DNA of 64,000 nt from Amycolatopsis rubida (GCF_900115345.1 NZ_FOWC01000021.1:1-64000); one strand, 5' to 3'; counted from the stretch's first letter, positions 1 through 8,529 are shown. The notes: a model not told the origin generated them from the letters alone. Numbers and translations are program-made.

Positions 1-131
1 TGATCAGTCATCCCCACCGCGGGCATCCCCAGCCGGGCCGCCTCCGCGAACAAAGGCCCGATCTTCGCCGCACCGTCCAACATCGAATACTCAGTGTGGA
101 CGTGCAGGTGGACGAAAGAATCGTTCGACAC
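1..131 (-). CDS. dnaE: DNA polymerase III alpha subunit, N-terminal fragment (window edge)
   Basis: Only the first 43 codons lie inside the window; the rest continues to the left. The translation begins VSNDSFVHLHVHTEYSMLDG and runs on into an AAKI...GMPAVGMTD stretch. This is the start of the PHP domain of bacterial DnaE, the catalytic subunit of the replicative polymerase. The HLHVHTEYS motif carries the metal-binding histidines of the PHP fold. I chose the GTG start at 131 because a strong Shine-Dalgarno sequence (GGGGAGG) lies 9 nt upstream and family members begin just before the FVHLHVH motif. DnaE1-type identity is likely, but an error-prone DnaE2 paralogue cannot be excluded from so short a piece. 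Confidence 0.85.
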   Translation of the reverse strand, partial: MSNDSFVHLHVHTEYSMLDGAAKIGPLFAEAARLGMPAVGMTD

Positions 132-468
132 CAGCGAAAACCTCCCCTAGGCAGACGGCTTCCCGGCTCCGGTCGACGCGGCGGGCCCGGGCTGCCCACC
201 CTAGTCCGCCGCGGTCCGAGCGTTCCGTCTGGATCCTCTCTCTTCCGTAGGCCGAGCGCGGCTGCGACGCGCCGGGCGCGTTCGGCGTGGTGATCGCCGG
301 TGCGCCCCTCAGTACCCGGACACGGTCGCACCCGGCACCGACAAAACCGGGGCCTCGGACAGCCGGACCGTCCAGAGTCACCCGGGAGCGTGAACCAGCC
401 CACAACCGCCGAGCAAGGGACCATGGCTCCGCTTGACAGCGGCCGGGCCGGAACCGACGATCCGTCGC
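132..468. promoter_or_regulatory. Divergent promoter region between dnaE and the asparagine operon, with a TTGACA promoter for a leaderless GntR mRNA
   Basis: This 337-bp spacer holds no convincing gene. On the + strand TTGACA (433-438) is followed by a 17-bp spacer and GACGAT (456-461), which ends 7 nt before the GTG at 469. That places the transcription start at or next to the start codon, so the mRNA is probably leaderless. On the - strand TAGGGT (198-203) is a plausible -10 for dnaE, giving a leader of about 60 nt; its -35 is poor. The TTG inside TTGACA could be read as a start codon for the GntR gene, but it fits a -35 box better. Confidence 0.55.
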
Positions 469-1200
469 GTGAACCTGTCTGACAGCCGGGCAGCCGGACC
501 GCTCCCCCGGCGCGTCAGCGCGATGGAAGCCGTCCTCGGCCATCTGCGGCAGGCGATCGAGCACGGCGAGTACGCCGTCGGCGACCAGCTGCCGTCGGAG
601 GCGGCGCTGAGCAGGGAGTTCGAGGTCAGCCGATCGGTCGTGCGCGAGGCGTTGCGCGGGCTGCAGGCGCTCGGGCTGACCGTTTCGCGCACCGGCCGCG
701 GCACGTTCGTCACCGCGAGCGGCCCGCCGGAGAACCCTACGTTCGGCGACTACTCGGCCCGCGACCTGGTCGAGGTGCGCAGGCACGTCGAGGTTCCGGT
801 GGCCGCCTACGCCGCCCGCCGCCGCGACGCCGACCAGCTCGCCCGGCTCGCCGATCTCGTCGACCGGATGGACGCCGAGACCGCGGACGCCGCTTGGGTG
901 GCGCTCGACTCACAGTTTCACGTCACGATCGCACGGGCATCAGGCAATCCGGTGTTCGCGAAGGTGATCGAGGAGATCCGCGACGCGCTGGCCCGCCAGT
1001 CCGCGTTCCTGAACCACCTCGGCGGACGGCGCACCCAGTCGAACGTCGAGCACCGGCGCATCGTCACGGCGATCGCCGAAGGCGAAGAAGACGCGGCGGC
1101 GGCCGCGATGACCGAACATCTCGATCACGTCGAGAAGACCCTGACCACGATCGTACGACCGGCGCGCGCCGGCGAAGCAGAAACAGGTACCACCGCGTGA
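469..1200 (+). CDS. GntR-family (FadR/FCD subfamily) transcriptional regulator
   Basis: A 243-residue regulator. Residues 15-80 form a GntR winged helix-turn-helix (GDQLPSEAALSREFEVSRSVVREALRGL, then TGRGTFV). Residues 100-235 form an all-helical FCD ligand-binding domain. The gene overlaps the next one at GTGA (stop 1198-1200, next start 1197), so regulator, permease and asparaginase are translationally coupled. The likely role is substrate-responsive control of the asparagine genes, an inference from the operon. The GTG start at 469 is preferred because a promoter -10 lies 7 nt upstream and there is no Shine-Dalgarno; an in-frame TTG at 433 is the alternative. FCD regulators usually sense carboxylic acids; the ligand here is unknown. 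Confidence 0.85.
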   Translation: MNLSDSRAAGPLPRRVSAMEAVLGHLRQAIEHGEYAVGDQLPSEAALSREFEVSRSVVREALRGLQALGLTVSRTGRGTFVTASGPPENPTFGDYSARDLVEVRRHVEVPVAAYAARRRDADQLARLADLVDRMDAETADAAWVALDSQFHVTIARASGNPVFAKVIEEIRDALARQSAFLNHLGGRRTQSNVEHRRIVTAIAEGEEDAAAAAMTEHLDHVEKTLTTIVRPARAGEAETGTTA

Positions 1201-2633
1201 CTGAAGAAACCCTGCCCGCGGCTGCCGAGGCGGGTCCCGCCGACGCGGGCGACGCCGGATACCGCAAGGCGCTGAAATCCCGGCACATCACCATGATCGC
1301 CATCGGCGGCGCGATCGGCACCGGCCTGTTCCTCGGCGCGGGCGGACGGCTCGCGCAGGCCGGTCCGGCGCTCGCGATCGTGTATGCGGTGTGCGGGCTC
1401 TTCGCGTTCTTCGTGGTGCGCTCGCTCGGCGAACTGATCCTGCACCGGCCGTCGTCCGGCGCGTTCGTGTCCTACGCGCGCGAGTTCATGGGCGAGAAGG
1501 GCGCGTACGTCGCGGGCTGGATGCACTTCCTCAACTGGTCGACCACCGGCATCGCGGACATCACCGCCATCGCGCTCTACGCGCACTTCTGGTCGTTCTT
1601 CACGCCGATCCCGCAGTGGGTGCTCGCGCTGATCGCACTGGCGGTCGTGCTGTCGCTGAACCTCGTGTCGGTGAGGCTGTTCGGCGAGATGGAATTCTGG
1701 TTCTCGATCGTCAAGGTCGCCGCGCTGGTGCTGTTCCTGATCGTCGGCATCGTCCTGCTGGTGACGCAACATCCGATCGACGGCCACGTGCCCGGCCCGC
1801 AGCTGATCTCCGACCACGGCGGCGTGTTCCCGGCGGGCATCCTGCCGATGATCCTGATCGTGCAGGGCGTGGTGTTCGCCTACGCCTCGTGCGAACTGGT
1901 CGGCGTCGCGGCGGGCGAAACCGAGAACCCGAAGAAGATCGTGCCCAAGGCGATCAACTCGATCATGTGGCGGATCGCGGTGTTCTACGTCGGCTCGGTC
2001 GTGCTGCTGGCGATGCTGCTGCCGTGGGACGCCTACTCGGCCGACCAGAGCCCGTTCGTCACCGTGCTGGCGAAACTGGGCGTGCCCGGCGCGGACAGCA
2101 TCATGAACCTGGTCGTGCTGACCGCCGCGCTGTCGAGCCTCAACTCCGGCCTGTACTCGACCGGGCGGATCCTGCGCTCGATGTCGCTGGCCGGGTCCGC
2201 GCCGAAGTTCACCGGCGTGATGAACCGCAACCAGGTGCCCTACGGCGGGATCCTGCTGACCTCGTCGGTGTGCGTGGTCGGCGTCGGGCTGAACTACGTG
2301 GTGCCGAAGGACGCGTTCGAGATCGTGCTGAACTTCGCCGCCGTCGGCATCCTCGGCACCTGGGCGATCATCGTGCTCAGCCACCTGCTGTTCGTGCGGA
2401 AGGCCCAACGCGGCGAGGCGACCCGGCCGCGCTTCCGGCTCCCGTTCTCGCCCTATACCGAAATCGCGACGCTCGCGTTCCTCGCCGCGGTCGTCGTGCT
2501 GATGGGCTTCGACAAGACCGGCCGGATCACCCTGATGGCGCTGCCGGTGATCGTCGTCGCGCTGGTGGCCGGCTGGTTCGTCGTGCGCAAGCGGATCGAC
2601 ATGAGCGCGTTCGACAAGGCGGAAGCGTCGTGA
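1197..2633 (+). CDS. ansP: Amino-acid permease, probable L-asparagine transporter
   Basis: A 478-residue APC-superfamily (AAT) proton-coupled amino-acid permease in the cytoplasmic membrane, with about 12 hydrophobic segments. The N-terminal signature (KSRHITMIAIGGAIGTGLF, residues about 28-46) is the TM1 substrate-binding motif of the AAT family, and length matches the family. The GTG start overlaps the preceding stop codon, and the stop overlaps the next start in the same way (GTGA at 2630-2633). The direct link to an asparaginase gene suggests L-asparagine as the substrate, as for AnsP. Sequence alone does not separate AnsP from related GABA or aromatic amino-acid permeases, so specificity rests on context. 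Confidence 0.85.
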   Translation: MTEETLPAAAEAGPADAGDAGYRKALKSRHITMIAIGGAIGTGLFLGAGGRLAQAGPALAIVYAVCGLFAFFVVRSLGELILHRPSSGAFVSYAREFMGEKGAYVAGWMHFLNWSTTGIADITAIALYAHFWSFFTPIPQWVLALIALAVVLSLNLVSVRLFGEMEFWFSIVKVAALVLFLIVGIVLLVTQHPIDGHVPGPQLISDHGGVFPAGILPMILIVQGVVFAYASCELVGVAAGETENPKKIVPKAINSIMWRIAVFYVGSVVLLAMLLPWDAYSADQSPFVTVLAKLGVPGADSIMNLVVLTAALSSLNSGLYSTGRILRSMSLAGSAPKFTGVMNRNQVPYGGILLTSSVCVVGVGLNYVVPKDAFEIVLNFAAVGILGTWAIIVLSHLLFVRKAQRGEATRPRFRLPFSPYTEIATLAFLAAVVVLMGFDKTGRITLMALPVIVVALVAGWFVVRKRIDMSAFDKAEAS

Positions 2634-3574
2634 TCCCGCAGGAACGCGAACCGCGGCACGTCCCGCTGGTCCATCTTCTGCGCGAGGGCATGGTCGAAGG
2701 CGTGCACCACGGTTCGGTCGTCGTGCTCTCTCCTGATGGTTCGACGCTGTTCGAGGCAGGCGACCCCGACGTCGCGATGTACCCGCGCTCGACGGCGAAA
2801 CCATTGCAGGCCGCCGCGATGGCCCGGCTCGGACTGCGCCTCGGCCCGTCCGGTTTCGCGATCGCCGCGGCCAGCCACTCCGGCGAACCGCGGCATCTCG
2901 AAGCGGCGGCCGCTGTGCTGGCAAGCCGGGGCTTCGCCGAAACCGACCTGGGCAACCCCGCCGACCTGCCGTACGACCCGATCGAACGGGACGCCTGGAT
3001 CGCCGGCGGACGGCAGGCGGCGCGGCTCGCGCACAACTGCTCCGGCAAGCACGCCGCGATGCTGGCCGTCTGCCGAGAGCTGCGATGGGACATCGACGGC
3101 TACCTCGATCCGGCACACCCGTTGCAGCGCGCGATCCGGGAAACCGTCGAAGAGCTGACCGGGCAAACCGTGCCGCGCGTGGCCACGGACGGCTGCGGCG
3201 CGCCCCTGTTCGCCCTCTCCCTGCGGGGCCTGGCGAGGGCTGCTTCGCAGATTGCTACCGCGCCCGAGGGTTCGCCGGAATCGTTGGTGGCCACCGGAAT
3301 CCGGCGGCATCCGGACCTGGTGGCAGGAAGCAGGCGCGACGTCACCCGGCTGATGCGGGCCGTGCCGGGACTGATCGCGAAGGACGGTTTCGAGGCCGTG
3401 CAGCTCGCCGCGTTGCCGAACGGAACCGCAGTGGCCTTGAAGATCGCCGACGGCGGCGACCGAGCCCGCCCAGCGGTACTCGCAGCGGCACTGGCGCGAG
3501 CAGGCGTCGGCCCGGAACTGCTGGCCCCGTTCAGCAACCCCGCACTCCGGGTGACGGACGCACTCGCCGCCTAG
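2630..3574 (+). CDS. L-asparaginase (Asparaginase_II family, PF06089)
   Basis: A 314-residue enzyme predicted to hydrolyse L-asparagine to aspartate and ammonia. Family hallmarks are ASHSGEPRHLE (about residues 80-90), NCSGKHAAML (about 133-142) and ATDGCGAPLFAL (about 184-195), all typical of the thermolabile/R. etli-like asparaginase family rather than the classical E. coli AnsA/AnsB fold. No signal peptide is visible, so it should be cytoplasmic and act on asparagine imported by the upstream permease. It is the last gene of the three-gene operon; a strong intergenic palindrome follows 5 nt after the stop. GTG start with 4-nt overlap. Confidence 0.88.
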   Translation: MIPQEREPRHVPLVHLLREGMVEGVHHGSVVVLSPDGSTLFEAGDPDVAMYPRSTAKPLQAAAMARLGLRLGPSGFAIAAASHSGEPRHLEAAAAVLASRGFAETDLGNPADLPYDPIERDAWIAGGRQAARLAHNCSGKHAAMLAVCRELRWDIDGYLDPAHPLQRAIRETVEELTGQTVPRVATDGCGAPLFALSLRGLARAASQIATAPEGSPESLVATGIRRHPDLVAGSRRDVTRLMRAVPGLIAKDGFEAVQLAALPNGTAVALKIADGGDRARPAVLAAALARAGVGPELLAPFSNPALRVTDALAA

Positions 3575-3578
3575 GTCC

Positions 3579-3625
3579 GTGCGGGGAACCCTCACAGACG
3601 CTGATTCCCTCAGGGTTCCCCTCAC
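3579..3625. repeat. Dispersed intergenic palindrome, copy A (possible terminator)
   Basis: Arms GTGCGGGGAACCCT (3579-3592) and AGGGTTCCCCTCAC (3612-3625) pair with one mismatch. The loop contains CTGATTCCCTC, which is shared with copies at 31971 and 36430. It lies directly after the asparaginase stop and can act as a terminator, but its recurrence marks it as a member of a repeat family. Confidence 0.75.
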
Positions 3626-3711
3626 GACCAACGACGATGCCTCCCCCTCGCCCCGATACGAAGCCGGGGCGCCACCACTTCCCAGCAGGAGCGGAACGGT
3701 AGCGACTCGCG

Positions 3712-3717
3712 TAGGTT
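3712..3717 (+). promoter_or_regulatory. -10 element for a leaderless transcript of the CocE-like gene
   Basis: TAGGTT ends exactly 7 nt before the GTG at 3725, and no Shine-Dalgarno is present. The spacing puts the transcription start on the start codon. It supports the GTG as the true start. Confidence 0.45.
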
Positions 3718-3724
3718 CGATGAC

Positions 3725-5350
3725 GTGCTGAACCGAATCGTCGACCGGGTGCTCGGTCTCCCCGCGGCCGAAGGCCCGGCCCCCGCCGCCGCCGAGGGCC
3801 TCCGCGTCCCGATGCAGGACGGCGCACACCTCCTAGCCGATCGCTACACCCCGGCGGGCTTGACGACCGGCCCAGTAGTCCTGATCCGCACCCCTTACGG
3901 CCGCACCGGCCCCCTCGCCAAACTCTTCGGCGAAACCTTCGCGCGCCACGGCCTGCAGACAGTCCTCCAAAGCACCCGCGGCACCTTCGGCTCCGAAGGC
4001 GAATTCCGCCCGTTCCACACCGAACGCGAGGACGGGATCGCCACCGCGGAATGGCTGCGCGCGCAACCCTGGTGCGACGGGCGGATCGCCATGGCGGGCG
4101 CGAGCTACCTCGGCCACACCCAATGGGCGGTCGGCCCGTATCTCGACCCGCCGCTGGAGGCCATGTGCCTCGGGATCACCGCGTCGGAATTCGTCAGCAC
4201 GTTCTATCCGGGAGGGGTGCTCGCGGCGGACAACATGGTGTCCTGGTCGAGCCTGATCGGGAAGCAGGAGGAGCGGTTCGCCGCGCTGCCGAACCCGCTG
4301 CAGACGCGGCGCACGCGCAACGCGATGGCGTACCTGCCGATCGCGGGCGCGGATGTGGCGGCGATCGGCAAGCCGGTGCGGTTCCTCCAGGACGTCACCG
4401 AGCACGCGGACCCGGACGACGATTTCTGGCGGATGTCGGACCACAGCGCCGAAGTCGCGAAACTCGACGTGCCGGTCAGCATGGTCACCGGCTGGTACGA
4501 CCTGTTCATCCGCGCGCAGCTGCGGGACTTCCGCACGCTGCAGGACGCCGGACGGTCGCCGCGGATCACCGTCGGCCCGTGGTCGCACGGCGAACCGGCC
4601 AGCTTCCGCACACTGATCCAAGACCAGCTCGGCTTCCTGCGCGCGCACCTCGCCGGCGACCGTACCCAGTTGCAGCGCTCCCCCGTGCGGATCTTCCTTC
4701 AGCGGGCGTCGACCTGGCTCGATTTCGACCAGTGGCCGCCCGCTTCCGAGCCCACGCACGCACACCTGCGCCCGGTCGGCGGCCTCGGCGAGACAGTGCC
4801 CGGCGAGGCACTGCCCACGCCCTTCACCTACGACCCGGCGGATCCGACCCCGGCCGTCGGCGGGCCGTTGCTGACGGGAAAGTCCAAGCAGCGCGACAAT
4901 TCCGAGATCGAGGCGCGCGACGACGTGCTGGTGTTCACCGGCGAACCGCTGGCGCACGACGTCGACGTGATCGGCGACGTGTCCGCCACGGTGTTCGTAC
5001 GGACCGAATTGCCCGACGCTGACGTGTACGTGCGGCTGTGCGACGTCGACCCCGGCGGCATCTCGCGCAACGTCACCGACGGAATCCTGCGGTTGCGTCC
5101 CGGCGTGCCGGAAGCCGGTGCCGACGCAGTGGTGCGGGCCGAGGTGGAACTCGACCCGACCGCGTACCGCTTCCGCCGCGGGCACCGGTTGCGCGTTCAG
5201 GTCGCGGGCGGCGCGTTCCCCCGGTTCGCGCGCAATCACGGTACGGGAGAACGGGTTTCGTCCGCGGTGCGCGGCGCGCCGAACCGGTTCGAGGTGTTCC
5301 ACGACGAGACCCGGCCGTCGCGGGTCACGCTGCCGGTCTTTACTCGGTGA
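3725..5350 (+). CDS. CocE/NonD family hydrolase (X-Pro dipeptidyl-peptidase S15-like)
   Basis: A 541-residue alpha/beta hydrolase. The nucleophile elbow is GASYLGHTQ with Ser127; the acid and base are probably the Asp in TGWYDLF (about 260) and the His in VGPWSHG (about 285). The C-terminal 200 residues form the jelly-roll domain typical of CocE and glutaryl-7-ACA acylase relatives. There is no signal peptide, so it is probably cytoplasmic. Members hydrolyse esters or amides; the natural substrate cannot be deduced here. The 3' end overlaps the convergent metallophosphoesterase by 11 bp. Start fixed by the upstream TAGGTT element; no better in-frame start exists before the conserved domain. 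Confidence 0.85.
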   Translation: MLNRIVDRVLGLPAAEGPAPAAAEGLRVPMQDGAHLLADRYTPAGLTTGPVVLIRTPYGRTGPLAKLFGETFARHGLQTVLQSTRGTFGSEGEFRPFHTEREDGIATAEWLRAQPWCDGRIAMAGASYLGHTQWAVGPYLDPPLEAMCLGITASEFVSTFYPGGVLAADNMVSWSSLIGKQEERFAALPNPLQTRRTRNAMAYLPIAGADVAAIGKPVRFLQDVTEHADPDDDFWRMSDHSAEVAKLDVPVSMVTGWYDLFIRAQLRDFRTLQDAGRSPRITVGPWSHGEPASFRTLIQDQLGFLRAHLAGDRTQLQRSPVRIFLQRASTWLDFDQWPPASEPTHAHLRPVGGLGETVPGEALPTPFTYDPADPTPAVGGPLLTGKSKQRDNSEIEARDDVLVFTGEPLAHDVDVIGDVSATVFVRTELPDADVYVRLCDVDPGGISRNVTDGILRLRPGVPEAGADAVVRAEVELDPTAYRFRRGHRLRVQVAGGAFPRFARNHGTGERVSSAVRGAPNRFEVFHDETRPSRVTLPVFTR

Positions 5351-6101
5351 CCGCGCGCTGATGCGTCGTCAGCCTGCCGTCGTCGTGCAGCACGTGCAGC
5401 AGGAGCGACGGCGGGCTGTCGAAGTCCAATGGCCCGCCCTCGTCCCAGCCGCGTTCCGCGCCGGGTTCCACCGGCAGCAGTGAGCCGGACACCACGCCCG
5501 GCGCGATCCGCACCGGCACGCCCGCGAACTCGGTCGCCGCGCCGGTGTGCACGTGTCCGCACAACAGCGCCGTTATGCCGGGATGCCGCTTCAGCACGGC
5601 GGCGAGGCGGTCTTCGCCGGTCTGGCGGATCGCGTCCACCAAGGGCACTCCGACGTCGAGCGGCGGATGGTGGAACGCGACGAACGACGGACCGTCATGG
5701 CTGGCGAGCGTGTCGTCCAGCCAGGCGAGCGTCTCGTCGGCGAGGTAGCCGGCGCCTTTGCCCGGAATCGTCGAATCGCATGACACGAGCAGCAGATCGG
5801 CCACCTTGGTCGCGGAGTTCACCGGTGCGTCGCTGGCCGGTTGTCCCAGCATCGCCTCGCGAAACCGCGCGCGGACGTCGTGGTTGCCAGGGCAGACCAC
5901 CACCGGCATCGGGAGGTCCAGCAGTTCGGCCGCGCGACGGTACTCCTCGGGCAGTCCGTGATCGGCGATGTCGCCGGTGGCGAACACGGCGTCGACCGGG
6001 TTTTCGAGGTTTCGCAGGTACCGCGTCACCGCGGCGGCCCGTGCGTCGGCGCGCTCGCTGCCGTCGAGGTGGATGTCGGACAGATGCGCGAAAACCCGCA
6101 C
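5340..6101 (-). CDS. Metallophosphoesterase, CpdA-like (3',5'-cyclic-nucleotide phosphodiesterase family)
   Basis: A 253-residue calcineurin-like phosphoesterase with the full set of di-metal motifs: DIHL (8-12), GDIADHG (about 43-49), GNHD (about 72-75), FHHPP (about 142-146) and CGHVHTG (about 182-188). This arrangement matches CpdA/Rv0805-type enzymes that hydrolyse cAMP or other phosphodiesters. It is cytoplasmic. The GTG start lies 4 nt after the stop of the upstream GntR gene, with an AGGGAG ribosome site inside that gene, so the two form an operon. The true substrate may be cAMP, cyclic 2',3'-nucleotides or phospholipid head groups; the sequence does not decide. Confidence 0.85.
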   Translation of the reverse strand: MRVFAHLSDIHLDGSERADARAAAVTRYLRNLENPVDAVFATGDIADHGLPEEYRRAAELLDLPMPVVVCPGNHDVRARFREAMLGQPASDAPVNSATKVADLLLVSCDSTIPGKGAGYLADETLAWLDDTLASHDGPSFVAFHHPPLDVGVPLVDAIRQTGEDRLAAVLKRHPGITALLCGHVHTGAATEFAGVPVRIAPGVVSGSLLPVEPGAERGWDEGGPLDFDSPPSLLLHVLHDDGRLTTHQRAVTE

Positions 6102-6105
6102 CGGA

Positions 6106-6720
6106 TCAGCTCCCTTGCAAATACGTCAACGCTTTCACCCAGTTCCGGACGAGCAGCGCGGACGCGCCGGGCAGGTCGCCGGCCCGCAAGGCCGCCGCGA
6201 TCTCGCGGTGTTCGGCCACGCTCTCCGCCACTCGGTCCCGCCCGCCGAAGTATGCCGTCTCGTAGCGTTTGAGCAACGGTTTTGTCTGCTCGATCAAGCG
6301 CAGCAGATGCGGGTTGCCGCAGCGGGACGTGAGCAGCGCGTGCCAGCGGTCGTCCGCCGCGGGGAGATCGCGGGAATCGGCTGTCTCGTCGGAGATCCGG
6401 TCGAGCGCGTCCGGCAGCGAGGCGAGCTCCAGCGGCGACGTCCAGCGCAGCGCGAGCGCTTCCAGCTCGGCGACCAGCGGGTACAGCCGGCGCGCCTCCT
6501 GCGGGTCGAGCGGCGCGACCAGGAAGCCGCGGCCGGGCGCGGCGACGAGCAGCCCGCGGTCGGCCAGTCCGATGAGCGCCTCGCGCAACGGCGTCCGGGA
6601 GACGCCCAGCTCGTTCGCCAGGCGGACCTCGTTGATCCGGGTGTCGGCGGGAAACCGTCCGTCGAGGACGCGCGCGGTGATCTCCTCGACAAGTTCACCG
6701 CGCAGGAGTCTTCTGACCAT
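6106..6720 (-). CDS. GntR-family (FCD subfamily) transcriptional regulator
   Basis: A 204-residue regulator with an N-terminal winged helix (INEVRLANELGVSRTPLREAL, about residues 26-46) and a C-terminal FCD domain. It is divergent from a class V PLP enzyme and cotranscribed with a metallophosphoesterase. A 12-bp ACTG-N4-CAGT palindrome lies in the short divergent spacer, so it probably controls both directions. I use the ATG at 6720; a GTG at 6738 in the same frame adds six residues (MCNTPR) but would intrude into the promoter. No Shine-Dalgarno precedes either start, and an AATACT hexamer ends 6 nt before the ATG, so a leaderless message is possible. Confidence 0.82.
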   Translation of the reverse strand: MVRRLLRGELVEEITARVLDGRFPADTRINEVRLANELGVSRTPLREALIGLADRGLLVAAPGRGFLVAPLDPQEARRLYPLVAELEALALRWTSPLELASLPDALDRISDETADSRDLPAADDRWHALLTSRCGNPHLLRLIEQTKPLLKRYETAYFGGRDRVAESVAEHREIAAALRAGDLPGASALLVRNWVKALTYLQGS

Positions 6721-6749
6721 GCGAGGAGTATTGCACACAGTTCGCCCGT

Positions 6750-6761
6750 ACTGTATTCAGT
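6750..6761. promoter_or_regulatory. Candidate operator (ACTG-N4-CAGT) in the GntR/aminotransferase spacer
   Basis: ACTGTATTCAGT is an interrupted palindrome in the 45-bp divergent spacer, ending 4 nt before the ATG at 6766. A related half (CAGTTC) recurs at 6738-6743. The position and symmetry fit binding by the adjacent dimeric FCD regulator. Confidence 0.4.
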
Positions 6762-6765
6762 TCAT

Positions 6766-7950
6766 ATGGCCAGCTCTTTCGATGTCGACCGCGCACGATA
6801 CGAAACACCAGGGTGCGTCGGAGTCACGCACTTCAACAACGCAGGCTCCGCCCTCCCGCCCGCGCGCGTCACCGACACGGTGATCGACTACCTGCGCACC
6901 GAATCCCTGCTCGGCGGCTACGAAGCGGCCGAACAGGCCAAGGACCGCATCAACGGCGTGTACACCTCGGTCGCGCGGCTGCTCAACGCCGCTCCGGACG
7001 ACATCGCGCTCAGCGACAACGCGACCCGCTCGTGGCAGGCGATCTTCTACGCGCTGCCGTTCGGACCGGGCGACCGGATTCTCACCGCGAGCGCCGAATA
7101 CGCCAGCAACGCCATCGCCTACCTCCAGATCGCGCGCCGCACCGGAGCGACCGTCGAGGTCGTGGACAGCGACGAAACCGGCCAGCTCGACGTCGACGAC
7201 CTGCGCCGCCGCATCGACTCCGACGTCAAGCTCATCGCGGTGACCCACGTCCCCACGCAGGGCGGCCTGGTGAACCCCGCCGAGGAAATCGGCGCCGTCG
7301 CCCGCGAGGCAGGCATCCCGTTCCTGCTCGACGCGTGCCAGTCGGCCGGCCAGCTGGACCTCGACGTCGAACGCATCGGCTGCGACGCCCTGACCTCCAC
7401 CGGCCGGAAATACCTGCGCGGCCCGCGCGGCACCGGCTTCCTGTACGTGCACCCGCGACTGCGCGACCGTCTCGAACCGGCGATGCTCGACCTGCACTCG
7501 GCCAAGTGGACCTCCCCTGCCGAGTACGTCGTCGACCCGACCGCCAAGCGATTCGAGGTGTGGGAACGCGACTACGCCGCCGTACTCGGCCTCGGCGCGG
7601 CCGTGGACTACGCGATCGAGTGGGGCCTGCCCGCGATCGAAGACCGCGTCACCGCCCTGGCCGCGACCCTGCGCTCCCGCCTGGCCGACCTGGACCGAGT
7701 CACCGTGCACGACGCCGGCGCGCGCAAATGCGGCCTCGTGACCTTCAGCGTCGACGGACTGCCCGCGGACGAGATCAAGGACCGCCTCAACGCGGCGAAG
7801 ATCAACACGAGCGTCACGCACGCGTCGTCGGCGCAGTACGACTTCACCGCCCGCCGCTTGCCGGACCTGGTGCGCGCCTCGGTGCACTACTACAACACCG
7901 AGGAGGAAATCGACCGGTTGACCGGCGAGGTCGCCGTCCTCTCGCGGTGA
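6766..7950 (+). CDS. Class V aminotransferase-fold PLP enzyme (cysteine desulfurase/isopenicillin epimerase-like)
   Basis: A 394-residue fold-type I PLP enzyme. The internal aldimine lysine is in STGRKYLRGPRGTGFLY (about residue 212), and DACQSAGQLDLD (about 188-199) holds the aspartate that contacts the PLP ring nitrogen. The N-terminal FNNAGSALPP motif is common to the desulfurase-like group. It resembles hercynylcysteine sulfoxide lyase (EgtE) and isopenicillin-N-epimerase relatives, but no egtABCD genes are adjacent, so I assign no reaction. The ATG at 6766 fits the shared operator and family length; upstream in-frame sequence is antisense to the regulator gene. Confidence 0.8.
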   Translation: MASSFDVDRARYETPGCVGVTHFNNAGSALPPARVTDTVIDYLRTESLLGGYEAAEQAKDRINGVYTSVARLLNAAPDDIALSDNATRSWQAIFYALPFGPGDRILTASAEYASNAIAYLQIARRTGATVEVVDSDETGQLDVDDLRRRIDSDVKLIAVTHVPTQGGLVNPAEEIGAVAREAGIPFLLDACQSAGQLDLDVERIGCDALTSTGRKYLRGPRGTGFLYVHPRLRDRLEPAMLDLHSAKWTSPAEYVVDPTAKRFEVWERDYAAVLGLGAAVDYAIEWGLPAIEDRVTALAATLRSRLADLDRVTVHDAGARKCGLVTFSVDGLPADEIKDRLNAAKINTSVTHASSAQYDFTARRLPDLVRASVHYYNTEEEIDRLTGEVAVLSR

Positions 7951-8044
7951 CCTCGCGGCGCGGAAGATCACCCGTTTGACGCAGTATCCAGCACCGCCGA
8001 CACCGCCTCTTGTCTCGCGTACACCCGCGGAGTGCGCTGCGGCC

Positions 8045-8067
8045 GGGCCTGTCGAGGGGGCAGGCCC
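8045..8067 (+). terminator. Short GC hairpin after the class V enzyme
   Basis: GGGCCTG (8045-8051) pairs with CAGGCCC (8061-8067) across a 9-nt loop. There is no T-run. It precedes a larger hairpin at 8088 and may help end the + strand transcript. Confidence 0.4.
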
Positions 8068-8087
8068 GACGGGGCAAGGGGAGGGAC

Positions 8088-8142
8088 GAGAAGGCCTCTT
8101 GGGCCGGGAACGATGGGGGATCCCGGCCCAGGAGGCCTTCTC
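8088..8142. terminator. Strong bidirectional terminator between convergent genes
   Basis: 22-bp arms at 8088-8109 and 8121-8142 pair with one mismatch, around an 11-nt loop. It sits between the class V enzyme (+) and the hypothetical gene ending at 8149 (-), with TCTTGTT after the + strand arm. Confidence 0.8.
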
Positions 8143-8148
8143 TTGTTC

Positions 8149-8529
8149 CTAGACCAGCGCCGCCGACGGGTCGGAGTCGCGCAGCGCTTCGACCACCGCC
8201 CGGGCGTTCTTGACGCTCGCCGCCTTCGAGTAGGTGTTCTTCGTGCCGCCCATCGCCCGGCTGAAGCCCGAGTGGTACACGGCGTGCACTTCCACCAAGC
8301 GGCTGTCGTCCTCGTCGTAGACGTAGATCTGCACCGCCCAGCTGCCGATGTTCTTGTCGTGCGAGGCGACCGCGCTGAAGACCGGCTGGCGCAGCACGTC
8401 GGCGAACGGATCGTCGTCCTGGTCGATCTTGCCGAAGACGACGCGCCTGCCGCCCAAAGCGTTCTGGAACACCCGCGCGATATCTCCCGCGGACAAAGAC
8501 GATCTCGCCTGAATGACGTCACTTGGCAT
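8149..8529 (-). CDS. Hypothetical protein, 126 residues
   Basis: I do not recognise a family. The product is soluble, without a signal peptide or membrane segment, and looks like one compact alpha/beta domain: SLSAGDIARVFQNALGGRRV, a DDDPFADVLRQPVFSAV stretch, a beta-rich AVQIYVYDEDDSRLVEVHAVYHSGF core, and a helical C-terminus (NARAVVEALRDSDP). The ATG at 8529 has a GCGGAA site 2-3 nt away, which is weak; the frame stays open upstream, but that sequence overlaps the coiled-coil gene and is low-complexity Arg-rich. Codon usage is typical of the neighbours, so it is a real gene. Confidence 0.65.
   Translation of the reverse strand: MPSDVIQARSSLSAGDIARVFQNALGGRRVVFGKIDQDDDPFADVLRQPVFSAVASHDKNIGSWAVQIYVYDEDDSRLVEVHAVYHSGFSRAMGGTKNTYSKAASVKNARAVVEALRDSDPSAALV

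Noticed and set aside
433..435. TTG as start codon of the first GntR gene
   Set aside because: It is part of a TTGACA -35 box with a 17-bp spaced -10; GTG at 469 fits better.
1125..3116. 663-codon open frame antisense to the asparagine operon
   Set aside because: Arg/His/Asp-rich shadow frame caused by high GC3 of the real genes; no domain and no ribosome site.
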